DNA of 46,594 nt, taken from the NCBI GenBank assembly GCA_001579985.1, contig LRSR01011988.1:1-46594 (forward strand), given 5' to 3'. This document shows, in pieces, positions 21,480 to 32,579 of the stretch. Position numbers and translations under genes: made by a program. Position 1 is the first letter of the stretch. The number at the start of each line of letters is the position of its first letter. This stretch comes from Hypsibius dujardini (taxonomy: Eukaryota > Tardigrada > Eutardigrada > Parachela > Hypsibiidae). The notes beneath the pieces were generated by a model. That model was given only the letters and a program-made list of their open reading frames with translations, did no database searches and was not told the DNA's origin.

Positions 21480-24394
21480 ATGGACCGCGGAATCACATTA
21501 ACGGTTGTCTTGGCCTTTATCGGCCTCTCCCTCGGCAGTCTCTCCGCAGCGCCAACGGGTATGCATACTTACTGTTTGCCTGTCTACGTCTACCCCGAGG
21601 ACGTGAAGAAGAATACGAATAGTGATACGAACCTAGAAAATAACTCGAGTTGGCGGAAACAATTGATTTTTTAAACTATTTATTTGCATAATTAATATTA
21701 TTTTGCACTTAAATGAAAACATTTGAGGGCGCATATTCCAATAGGATTTGATCGATCAAACCTTCACAATTATGTCCATTGTTTCTGTTTTATTTATTTC
21801 GACGGACTGTTTCAGTGTTATGTATTTATCCTCTATTTTATTAGCTAAATTTTATATTGCTATGTAATTATAAATTTAGCCGATTCAGTAATTTCTTAGG
21901 CCGCTCACAATTCTGTCATAGGCTGTAAAATCCGCAAGAGAGGCTCACGAGAACAACGACTGGCCATATATTTAACCGTGAAGAATATAATAGCCATGTG
22001 CTCGTCCATAATTTATATTTTTATATAATATTTATTTTTTCGGGTGGTCTTTATTATTACTATTTATTTTTTCTCATTGGATAAATTGCATTTTATCATG
22101 CAGTTATAAATTCATGATTTTTTTTACGGCTAAGTCGTGTTTTGTGAGTCTGCGACTCTTTCAATGACTCTAACACCCGGAAGAGACCGCTCACGATAAC
22201 GATGACTGACCATATTTACCATGAACAATATATAACAGCTAAGTGGCCGACCCACTCGCCATTGTCCCGGTCGCTGGTCGCCGCTCGCTCGTGCTCGGTC
22301 AGCCTCCTACGCCGGAAACAGAGACCTTTCCATTGGTAATCGTGCCTGCCTTGCAAGGTCTATTTGCCTGGGCGGACCAACACACACACACACACACACA
22401 CTGCACTTAAGTGGGATGGAATATTATTTCAAATCGACATCCATACCTGTCGCTTATTTGCTTGCTTCATGCCAGGAATTTGGCTCAGGCATACAGACAT
22501 GTATGCCTGCCTGACTGTAGACACGAGTAGCGGCAGGACCCGGTCTAAAGCTGGAACATTTAATCGGTAGATCGGTGTTCGCACCGCTTGAACATTTTTA
22601 TTGATTTTTTTTGGTGGAATGAAGAGCATTTTTTGGCTCGTCGTCGAGTGTTATTCATGCGCGTACAACCGTACTCGGTGTGTTAGTGAGGAAACAATAT
22701 GATGATGATGCAGCAGGACTGGGATGTTGCTTTCAATCCCATGCGAATTGTGTTTTCTGCTGGGATGATGAAGAACTCCATTAGCAATGTGATATTGTGT
22801 AATCATGCAAGCTGACGTGTGTGTGAGAGTGATCGATTGTTACGTCCGTGCGCCGTGATGCACAATCATTCTTGCTCTCATATGTTAGAACGGAAAATGA
22901 TGAATTCACGGGTTATTTGCATGCAGCAACTATTTATACTAGTAGTAATTAATTCGTAAAATTCTTGCCAAGAAATCAGGAAGTCAGGAATCGTCATCCA
23001 AAATATCTTAACAGTTTATATAAAACGTTCAAAAGTTTTATTCAGTAAGCATTAATATTTTCTGATCACATTATACAATACATTTTTTTCATTATTAGCG
23101 CTTCATTTCGGTAAAAATGTATGTAGAATTCTTTTTTATTGTTCATAATTGTCATTATTGGCATTTTGTTGAGGGAAAATGTATATAATATCTTATAACA
23201 TTATTGGTATATTATTTGATTATCGTCTCCTGATTTAGTAAGTCCTTCTCAAATGTTATACAAATACGGTACATGTACTGAGCGTTGAAAACTCGACAAT
23301 CTACTCGACAGTTGAGACAGTCTACTCGAAAAACCTTTTCCTTCCAGTCCACAATTGTTTTACATTATTTTTCTTTCACAGTTAACACAACTGCCGGAAA
23401 AGACCTATCACCATCCTCCACCACTGAGTCTACAGACGGTCCACTGGCGAACGAAGAGACCCTCTTCAAGGACCTCTTCGATAATTACAACAAAAATCTC
23501 CGACCTAATTACAATACCAGCAATGAGCCGTTGCAGGTGGAATTGGGACTCGCCGTTCGACGTATCGAGTATCTGGTACGTGACGGTATAGTCTCGAAAA
23601 ATCCACACCCCTCAGTGCTGAGGAATTTTTGCCAAACACACCTGCGCTTTTCTCGCATTTTTGCTCAATCAACTTTTTACGACGATGAAAAAGAGTTTAC
23701 CGTGTGTGCTTTGCACAGCCAGCAGCATTAACGGGATATTGATTTTACCGTCTTGTCACGTAGGACGAAAAACGGCAGACTTTATTGTTCCACGGTACGA
23801 CACGGCTACGGTGGATGGACAAGCGATTAACGTGGGATCAACAGGACTATGAACAGATCGCCAACATTGCCTATCCCTCGTATGCCCTCTGGGTACCGGA
23901 TATCCGTCTGCAGAATCAGTATGTGTACTCTATCTCTCACCTGAATTTGCTGAATGCCTCATTTTATATTATCTTGGCTTTTACCGACTAAATATACTGT
24001 TCACATTCCAAATGACTACACTGACTCTAAAATCGTATATTTAAACGAACACATAAATTCTCGTGAAATTTTCCGCGGCAAAAAACGATTGAAGATCAAT
24101 GGATTATTTATATTACAGTTTCTTTTCTAGAGAAAAAAACAACCATATTTATAGATTAAAACATAAAACATTATAGATCATAATGTAAAATATCCTTTCC
24201 CAAAAAATGACATACACATTTTTTTGAAGTAGAAAGTAAGTATCCTGACGAAGAATAAATATACAAAAATTCTTGGTAAGAATAATTTTATTTACTATTC
24301 TGTATTTGTATTTAAATTATTCTTGCTACGGATGATTTTATTTGCTTTTGAAATTTTTTATTTAGTGCTCATGAATCAATAATAAATAATAATA

Positions 24395-24426
<32 letters not shown>

Positions 24427-25625
24427 TATCATGCCTTACCTGTTACGATCGAATTTAATGAAACCACAAAATTCCGTTCTTTTTCAGGGCTGCTCAATTG
24501 GGAGTGAAGACATTCGAGCACGGATTAGCCAATATTTACTCCGACGGTCAAGTCTACCTGTCTACGCAGTCCGCCTTCACCGTCTACTGCGGAATGGATT
24601 TTGGCAAGTGGCCGTACGACGTGCAGTCTTGCACCATCGAATTCGAGTCCTTCACAATGGATGGCACTAGGGTCGACCTCCGAATGATGGGCCAAAATTC
24701 TACGGTAGCCGTGGAGACCTCTCCATACGCCTCCTTGAACGAATGGCACGTCCTGGGGATGGTCGCGCTAAAAAATGTCAAAAGATACGAATGCTGTCCA
24801 GGGGTATGTTTTGGTTTGCCAAACAAGAAATCAGATAGCTTTTAATTTGTTTTTCCTCATATATTTACAGGAGTTTCACAGCATTTACTTCACTATTCGG
24901 TTACAACGAAATCAGCCGTTTTACCGTCCACTTCTGCTAACACCCATGATTGTTATGGTATTCGCGTCATGGCTCCTCTTCCTTCTGCCATTGCAAAGTT
25001 GCATGAAATTCGTCATTGGAGCGATTGAACTGGTGTTTGTCGCATCGTTCGCCCTGTTCCTTAAGAGCTATTTACCGCCCTCAATTGAGGAAATTCCCTA
25101 TATTGGTAGGTTTAATTAATCAACACGAATAAGCAAACAGGCAGATAAACAGGCAGACAGACAGAGAGACAGAGAGACAGAGAAACAGAGAGAGAGACTG
25201 ACAGACAGAGGCAGACAGGTAGACAGACAGACCTAGTTTTTCTTTCTGGAAATCATGATTTTTTATACTTTACAGTAACACTAAACTTGAACACGATGGT
25301 GCTTGTCCTTCTGGCTCTCTTCATCCAGAGCGCTCTCCTCTTCATGTCCCGCCTGAAGTGTGCTATGCCCCATGCACTGAAGACCCTCTTCCTCGACGGC
25401 CTTGGTCGGGCCTGCTGTCTCAAGCTCCCCAACGGCTACACCAAAAGCAATCTAGGACTCCAATTAACCGCGGAAGGTCAAGAAGTGGACCACTTTGAAA
25501 TGAGCGACAGCTCAGACGCGCTGACCAGTGAAAAGACCCGTCACGAATGGGCCACACTAGCATCCGTCTTGAATCGAGTTTGCTTTACCATCCATGTGGT
25601 AGTTTGTTTAATCGTGCTGCTCTAA
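21480..25625 (+). CDS. Cys-loop ligand-gated ion channel subunit, nicotinic alpha-like
   Basis: Exons 21480-21558, 23382-23575, 23764-23918, 24488-24803, 24871-25105 and 25276-25625 keep phase and give 442 aa. Residues 1-25 are a signal peptide (VVLAFIGLSLGSLSAAP). The ligand-binding domain contains LRWMDKRLTWDQQDYE and ALWVPDIRLQNQ (the WxPDxxLxN-type block), and the Cys-loop C177-C191 with WPYDVQSC and 13 residues between. A vicinal pair C245-C246 (YECC) is the loop C hallmark of nicotinic alpha subunits. M1 is about 268-288, M2 294-314, M3 follows the exon 6 start, the M3-M4 loop is short, and M4 is at the very C-terminus. M2 is atypical: Met at -1', Glu301 at 7', Val303 at 9'. It assembles as a pentamer at the plasma membrane; ligand and ion selectivity are uncertain. 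Intron 1 is 1.8 kb. Confidence 0.92.
21921..22250. repeat. Two diverged direct copies of an 80-bp unit in receptor intron 1
   Basis: 21921-22000 and 22168-22250 share, in order, AAGAG(A)GGCTCACGA-type, AACGA(C)TGACTG(G)CCATAT, TTTA(A)CC(G/A)TGAA and AATATATAA(C/T)AGC blocks at roughly 75-80 percent by eye. They are separated by T-rich DNA. Confidence 0.65.
22380..22401. repeat. (CA)n microsatellite
   Basis: About eleven CA units within intron 1 of the Cys-loop receptor gene. Confidence 0.9.
24370..24425. repeat. (AAT)n microsatellite in receptor intron 3
   Basis: AATAAT repeats with AAATAAT interruptions, 60 bp before exon 4 of the receptor gene. Confidence 0.9.
25136..25232 (+). repeat. 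CAGA/GAGACA array in receptor intron 5
   Basis: Purine-rich tetra- and hexanucleotide repeats between the exons that encode M2 and M3. Confidence 0.9.
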
Positions 25626-26084
25626 CTTCATCAGCACGCAAGTTGTCTTTCCCAAAATCCTAAACAAGTATTCTTTTCTTTAATGACAGCGTGTCCAGCC
25701 AAAGGCGTTTCACCATGTCTCTGTACAGTTTGATTTTTGTTCCCGTTCTGTTTATACTTAAACTATGCCACCCTTCCTAGTATTTTTCTACATGCAAGGT
25801 ACATACATGTATACATTAATAAATACCGTAAGCGGTATTAGTTAACAATACTTATTATATTATTAATATTATTATTTAGTATTATTAATATTAATATTTC
25901 AAAAATATGTTATTAATATTATAAAGCCAAATATTTAATTTTTATCGAATTTATATTTTAACATTATACATGTATGACTTTATAGTTGCATTCCTATCAC
26001 TTACTTATATGTTTATTATGTTCATATTACAATAAATACTATAGGCAGAAGACTCAAAATTGATTGCGGGAAAATCAAGTATAT
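25626..26084. other. Convergent 3' region between the receptor and PNP genes
   Basis: AT-rich. AATAAA at 25818-25823 and again at 26031-26036 on the plus strand suit the receptor gene. TTTATT at 26012-26017 (AATAAA on the minus strand) lies 68 bp past the PNP stop. The two 3' UTRs may overlap. Confidence 0.6.
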
Positions 26085-28821
26085 TTAATGGCCGTTTTTT
26101 CCGTTATGTCCATTGTGAACGTCATCATCGTCCTTGACGTCGCTGACCGCGGTAGCCGGTCCCTCGTATTCATCGGCAATACGGAAGATCAGCTCACTGA
26201 TCAATCGCTGCAAGTCGTGGGCGCGTTGTTTGCCGACAATTAGTACGGCCTCGTGATCAGGGAAGTCGTCGCTGTCGTGTTCCTGCACCACGTTGTTAGT
26301 GATGAGCGAGATCCCCAGCACGCGGAGTCCGCAGTGTCGGGCGACTATTACTTCCGGTGCTGTGGACATACCTAAAACACGGCCCAGTGTCGTTTAGTTT
26401 TATTTAAATAGTAAATTAAAATACGCAAAATAAGCTTATATTTATTATTTATTTTATTTATTTATTTAACTCAGACGCATGTCGATTTTTAATTTAATCT
26501 AAATTATAAACTGAAAACTACAGATACGGTGATTTTAATTCAAATCTAGGTTAAAGTACTGAAAACAATCTTTCTATTTTTAATTATACAGTTTTTTGCT
26601 TTAAAATCAGACGTGACAATTTTAAGTTTAATTTGAATTCAAAATTTTGATTAAGCAACACTCACGCTGTCATAGGATAACGGCAAATAATCAGCTTTAA
26701 ATAACGGAGGAAAATGATTTCTTACCCATGCAGTCGGATCCGAGACTTCGGAAAGCTTTGGCTTCAGACACGGTCTCGAAACACGGTCCGCTGACCATTG
26801 TGTAAACGCCTTCGCGGAGGATTTCATCCAAACCAAGATTGGCAGCCACATTGCGAGCGAGTTCACGAAGATCTTTGTCGTAGGCACCGCAAAGAGACAC
26901 GAATCGAGGCCCCCAACTAAAAATATAACAAATATCCGTGATCAAAGAGAATTTTGTTAACGCACAGATCCCCAATTTTTTACCAATTTAAAACACAATT
27001 TCGAAGTCAACGCAGGTCAACATTTAAATTTCATTTAATTTGTTACGAATGTTTTTCATAATCTAGCAAATTGTTGAAGGAAATGCCGGTCAAACAGATC
27101 TTCTGTTATTGCACTTGTCTGTTTTAGGTTCAGGAAATCCTTCTAATTTAGTATTAATTAATCAGGTGGTGGTGGTGTATAATCTTATCTCGCCTCTGAT
27201 TAAAGGGGACCTCTTCAATGCGGCAAAATTCTTTCGCTCGGTTAAGTTCGAGATAAGTGAGACACAATTCCTGAAAATCTCAACTCCTTTGTTTGATCAA
27301 TTGTAAACGTACATCTAAAAGGTGAATATCCCTTCGGGCGAGAGAACCACGGGGAATTGTTTTTCGAAAGCGGTACAAACAATGGAATTGAGCGTCAAGA
27401 CATATTTGTAGTTCGACGACCGGGTCACGCAGCCAATGCCGATATAATCAGGTTCGACCGAAATTGAAAAACTCGAAACGTTATAAGTTTCAGCATTAAA
27501 TTGTGCATTTAATAGCGTTTAAGATGTTTTGAATATGTTTCTGAAAGATTCTTAAAAGTTGTTTTTGTATTCATACGGTGCCATGTACAATATATAAAGC
27601 TCGTATTAGGGCGTGGACGACATTTAAAATGTAGGACTCACCGGCGGTCGTTCTGCCCCATCAAGGGATTATTTCCCGCCAATCCCGGCATGTTAATGTG
27701 GTCCTTGATCAGCATAATGTCTCCTATCTTGAATTCTGGATTGAGGCCACTAGAAAAATACACCGTAATTTAGTTAGGAATCTAACGCTGTACATCAATG
27801 ATTTTTCCCGTACAAAGCACGACAATGACCCTACCCAGCAGCATTCGTGACAATAACGGTGTGAACGCCCAACAATTTGAAGACCCTCACTGGAATTGTT
27901 GTCTGAAAGGAAACGTTTATGTTAATTGAAAAGGTTTGTCTTTGTCATCAGCCAGCCAGTTTATGTCTACCTGTTGTACAGTTATACATATTCGCGAATA
28001 TTTATGTTACTGTATTTTCGCGTTAGACAGGGACAGCTTACGAGCTGTGGAACGTTTTATCGGCCACGCGGCGCTTGTGCGATGTGTAAGGTGCACACAG
28101 CCGTGCATACGTTCCACTCCAGTACGACTGTCCCTGTCTAATGCGAATAGACAGTAATATAACGTATAATAATACACTATTGTAAATATTTATATTAATA
28201 ATACATAATTAATAATATATATTCATGTATAGTTTATAGTTGCATAAATAAATGGATATTATGTTAATATAAGCGGATACTGTTTTTTACTCCTTTTAAT
28301 TATCTTTGGGTGCAGCAGTATCGGTCGCAATTAAAGCCTGACATACTTTTGACATGTCATAGCCCTCGTAGAAATGAAAGCGCCCCTGCATGCAGACGAC
28401 GGTCACACCGTTCAGCAGTCCAAACACCAAACGCCCAACGTGGCCGTGCACTGCAAACAAAAAGCTGTTGACCATCCATGAGTGATTATGAAAAATATTT
28501 AAAAAAAACATATATAGTAAATTGCAATAGCAGTTTACATATGTCTGCGTACCGGTACTGGTGGGAAAGTAGGGAATATCCTCATAGTTGAAAGCATCAG
28601 GGTTCTCCAGGAGGTCTGCCAGACCGCCGAGGCCGGAGCCGCAAATGACGGCCAGGCTCGGCCGGTGATGAGTTCGTTTGAGGAGGGATTCGGCAATGTC
28701 CTCATACTGCTCATACTCGTGGGTGAAACTGCAAATGGGGATTTGCGAGAAATAAATATATAATATTATTCCCTTTTCCCAGCACTTACTCATCGACGGT
28801 TTTTCTGGCTGGCTGAGGCAT
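26085..28821 (-). CDS. PNP: Purine nucleoside phosphorylase, 7 exons
   Basis: Catalyses phosphorolysis of inosine and guanosine to the free base plus ribose 1-phosphate in the cytosolic purine-salvage pathway. Exons on the minus strand: 28821-28790, 28728-28553, 28450-28347, 27902-27835, 27749-27642, 26916-26726 and 26371-26085; phase is continuous (321 aa; human PNP is 289). Trimeric-type PNP signatures: ICGSGLGGL (Ser42, phosphate), [21 protein letters not shown] (His95, Tyr97), [30 protein letters not shown] (Glu210, base), [13 protein letters not shown] (Met228, Ser229), LITNNV (Asn252) and DHEAVL (His266). All match the human active-site positions with a nine-residue offset. The C-terminal tail is acidic then His/Asn/Gly-rich ([15 protein letters not shown]), which is unusual. 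Introns 3 and 5 hold a foldback and an unexplained ORF. Confidence 0.95.
27315..27518 (-). other. Unexplained open frame inside PNP intron 5
   Basis: On the PNP sense strand, a 67-codon frame without ATG runs to TAG at 27315-27317. It reads like protein: [20 protein letters not shown], then [19 protein letters not shown], and [17 protein letters not shown] at the end. It is more GC-rich than the surrounding intron. I do not recognise it. It might be a relic of an inserted gene, an unused cassette exon (it would end the PNP protein), or part of a nested gene. Confidence 0.3.
28003..28161. mobile_element. MITE-like foldback in PNP intron 3
   Basis: Imperfect inverted repeat with arms of about 52 bp at 28003-28054 and 28110-28161. 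The best block is TTAGACAGGGACAG, paired with CTGTCCCTGTCTAA, and TGGAACG pairs with CGTTCCA. It sits in AT-rich DNA with similar ATATTTAT words on both flanks, a possible target-site duplication. No coding capacity. Confidence 0.6.
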
Positions 28822-29686
28822 TTTTATTATAGATAATGAAGGGAATTGGCTAATTTGTTCTACACTGCAGTCTAATGCAAGTTTTGGACGTCAACGGAAG
28901 TGGAGGAAGGACCGGTCGCGCGGTGCGGGCACAAGAGAAACTGCGATGCGACTCACGTAATGAGGAGATTCGTAAAGTACCACTCATTATTATATGGTCC
29001 TGCTCACGCACGGGGTTCAGCTGCAAATTACTTGTAGTATCATAGAGGTTGATTAGAAGTTTGCACGTATACACTGCGAGTAGACCCTAGCTAAACCACT
29101 ACCTGGGTAGCTGATAATTAGGGTTGTCTTATCTCCATTTCTTCTCTCGTGAGTGTGTAGTGCGTCTCCAGCCCAAGACAGGCACGCGGTTTGGTTCGGA
29201 GAAACAGTCAAAGTCAAGTAACACGACATTTTCAGTCTACCCGTGCTGCTAGCTCCGGATATATATTAGTGTAAGTCACAAAGTTACAGCAACACTGAAA
29301 CCACGTTTTGAAGAACATACACAGACAATGCTAAAATAGTTCTTGTCTCCATTGATTCCGCTATGTATGTAGTAGCAAATACTAATAATTTATTTTAAAT
29401 TTAAATTTGGTCATCCATGAAGTGAGACAAAAAAATGATCCCTTGCAATATCTAACCCCACAGACGACAGGAACTTTTCATAGTTAAGTCAACGCAGTCT
29501 GCATTTCTCGAGTGCGTGTTTGAGGCCGGACCTTCCTGAATCGGCACAATTGTGAGAAGAGTCATCTTCGGATTGTCGGACTGGATAGCCGCGAGCTCCC
29601 GCTGCACATTCCCGACTACAGCTTTAGACGAACCCGTAGTCCCAGTAGAGTTGTTTCTGTTACCGACGTCAGTGACGACTACACGC

Positions 29687-30123
29687 CAGTCCTGCGCCGA
29701 AATCTTTCAGGCCCCGAAAAATCCCGAAATCCGAAGAAAGCTTTCGGATTTCATTTTGGGGTTCGGGAAAGTTTGACTGGAACGCGGTATTTTTTCAAAG
29801 ACTGCATTTATATTATGGAGTGGAAAATTATATAACGGCACGGCATTTGAACTTGTGGACAAAGACCATTCCAGTTGAAAGACCATCCCAATCCTCTGGG
29901 AAGCTGTTGTTTTCCAATATTAACAAGTCCTTCCGTAACATTGGCCAGAAGCCCAAGAGCTCTGAAATTTCTAGTTAATAAGATGTTTTTCGGTGAATAA
30001 TCTTTTTCGGGTTTCGGGTCGGGTTCGGGCAAAACAAAAAATTTCGGTTGGGGTTTGTCGGGCTCCGCTAATCGTTTCGGGTTTCAGATCGGGCTATGGG
30101 GATTAAATTTCGGCGTAAGACTG
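29687..30123. mobile_element. Non-autonomous element with terminal inverted repeats
   Basis: Left end CAGTCCTGCGCCGAAATCTT at 29687 and right end (reversed) CAGTCTTACGCCGAAATTTA at 30123 give TIRs of about 20-25 bp. The interior is rich in CCCGAAA/TTTCGGG words (29710-29770 and 30000-30090), including a hairpin GAAATCCGAA...TTTCGGATTTC. The right terminus recurs as an identical 26-bp match at 10326-10351, which argues for a dispersed family. No transposase ORF and no clean target-site duplication. Confidence 0.5.
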
Positions 30124-30275
30124 CAGCACGCTTTTGTCGCAGTCGCGCCACAGTAGTAAAGATGACCATGATGTAGACGACCAGGTGGAGACGATCAGGA
30201 TTCAGACCAAGGGATCCACGTACTTCCCCTCATATTGCGATGAGTCGTTGGTCGGAGGGTGGCCAGGACCCTTAT

Positions 30276-30731
30276 TGTGACGGTTGGGTCGCACTGCCTG
30301 GCGCCCCCATCCATCACTGTCCCATACGACTTGCTATTTAGTCTCATAAACGATTGTAACTTGACGCTCGCTTAGTGTAATCTTCCCCACGTTCTGTGAC
30401 TCCTACAGTCAGTCATATTTCTTACAGCGAACCCATCGCATCTCTCTTGAGAAACCTATTCGTTAGTTATCTGCATTCGACACAGTAATCTCATCGGTGC
30501 TAGTAACACTTCATCCCGTATACATTCCAATTTGGCATAACATTCAGACATTCAGACAACGAAAGACGCTTCTTGTAAGTCACTACTCGGTCTCCTGTCA
30601 CAAGTTGAGGTCAGACGTGCGTCTACGGAAAGCCATCAAGAGACACCTCACTCGTCCACTTCGACTTAACGAAACCTCATAAACGTGGAAATCCTTGCGA
30701 GTTTCAACGTGAGAAACCGCGCGGGTCCACA
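30276..30731 (+). mobile_element. Candidate solo LTR (TG...CA) followed by a primer-binding-site-like motif
   Basis: A 456-bp segment begins TGTGACGGTTGGGTCGCA and ends GCGCGGGTCCACA. It is immediately followed by TGGGGCGCCAAATGATGC, which resembles the tRNA primer-binding sites that follow 5' LTRs. No second LTR and no gag/pol frame is found in the window, so this is at best a remnant. Confidence 0.3.
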
Positions 30732-32579
30732 TGGGGCGCCAAATGATGCTCCCGCCGTGAAAGAAGATGGTAAGTGCAACACATCCCAGCACAACACAGC
30801 CCAACCACCCAACAATTTTGGCGAGGTGATCCGGAATGAATTTGAAACAATCTTGGAACCGTCATTTCTCAATCACTACTGATCCCACTGCCTCACATTT
30901 TTTTTGTTACAACACCTAACCATGTGAGCATCCAATCCATGCCAAAGAATGAAATTTAATCTACATCCCAAATATTTCCAGTCAAAAACTAATGGCAGAC
31001 CCGATCTCAATAATGGCCCATGTCTGTCGCGGGTAATTTCATGACCTGGACGACTGAACTGGTGGAGTTTAACCGTCTTCCACACAGCCATTGCTCACGG
31101 TTGATCACTGCTACTCACGGTTGCTCCCCGCTGCTTACGGTCGCTCACCGTTCATAGCTACTCACTGCTCATGTACTCGTACTATACTGTATATTTACTT
31201 GTATGTTTGTGTGTTGTCGGAAGCACAGCCGAACCGGAAGTGTTCAGCTGAACGATTGTTATCTGCTCGAGCCTGGATGCCGCGATGGGTTCTCTACTTG
31301 ATTTATTCGTACTGTGTGTTTTCATAGTCCGTCTAGTTCTTAATTTTCTACAGTAGTTTGGGTCTTCATCGCTTTCCTTTCATTCCTTTCCCTTTCCCTT
31401 CGGAACTCCTGTTTCTCATCGCTTCTTCTGTCCACCTATTTAATGCCAACTGTCTCCGAGTAACACAAAAACCTCCACTTCCGGCCTCTCCCCTTCGTTG
31501 GCCTTTGGGCAGTAGAAAGTAGAGACGACAGGTCACACCCTCATTTCCTAAAAATAAATCGTTCCGGAAAATCAAAATTTCTTTTGGTTAGCCCACTACA
31601 ATAATGTAGCGAAAAAAAAGTTTCATGAGACTAGTGACTTTACCAGAGATACACTGCCCAATAACCTGACAGAAATTCGGCAAGATTTTGTCATTAAAAT
31701 TGCTTTTTAAAACGTGTTCTTCGCTTCGCGTTAATAGCTTCTCCGTGTGCTGCGCGCTCGCGAGCAGTTTGGTATGAGTCTGCTCCTAAGGTGTTGAGCT
31801 GTCACACAAATTACATTAGGTTGAAACTTAAACGTGCGAACAGACAAACTGAATCAGAAAGAATGGAAACTAGATATCACGATTTATGCAAATTTCAGGA
31901 GTCATCAAGGTTGAAGCTTCATAAAAAACCAGCAGTGTGATCGAGTTGAGTTTGTGGTTCACGGTTCATGTAATAATATTCCGTACTGCGCTGGGCCACG
32001 GACAGCTTCCACCGGAGTCCACAAAATGTTACACAGCAAGACCGCGACGAGTTTTAGGGCCTACCAATGAGCACACTTTTTTAGCCCAATAGATGTAAAA
32101 ACAAACTGGAGTTACATGTTTCTTTAATGGTTACACTCTGTGCGCGTGGGCATGGCAAATATTTTTTCAAAAGCATTCCCGAACCCGGTACATGTGTGCC
32201 TGCTGTCTTGCTCAATTGACAGCCGGAGCTTGACGCCGTTGACGGCAACCGTTTCGGGGTGTGTTGTAGTCGTATATCTTGCCCATATGTATACTGTAAA
32301 TGTACGAGGAATCAGGAGGCTGGACACTCAGTTTTGCGTCCTAACTTCGGACACTTGCAATGCCCTTGTACAGCGGGACCCATCCCGCCAGTTCGGACTA
32401 TTTTATAATGTACCATTTTAAGTATCAAAATCTCCATATACTGATTGCATGTCGAGCCCGAACGTTGTATCAATCGCAAATTTAGTATATGGAACAAAAA
32501 GAAAAAATACAGTCTCTGAACGATATATTTTGCCAACAATTCGACCAATAACTACGAGTTGCTATATATTTGGGCAAAG

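Larger units (their letters stand above)
28822..32579. other. Intergenic interval between PNP and AGMO genes
   Basis: Starts with the presumed PNP promoter region and ends at the AGMO 3' end (no clear AATAAA on the minus strand). Contains the element at 29687-30123, the candidate LTR at 30276-30731, CTCACGGTTGCTC-type short repeats at 31095-31170, and otherwise featureless DNA. No gene is supported. Confidence 0.55.

Noticed and set aside
29552-30032. ORFs on both strands inside the TIR element
   Set aside because: Low-complexity CCCGAAA words give Pro/Glu-rich frames; no transposase motif.
30876-31091. Minus-strand ORF with a segment faintly like a retropepsin C-terminus (DAHMVRCCNKK)
   Set aside because: The match needs a frameshift and covers too few residues; no RT or integrase motifs nearby.
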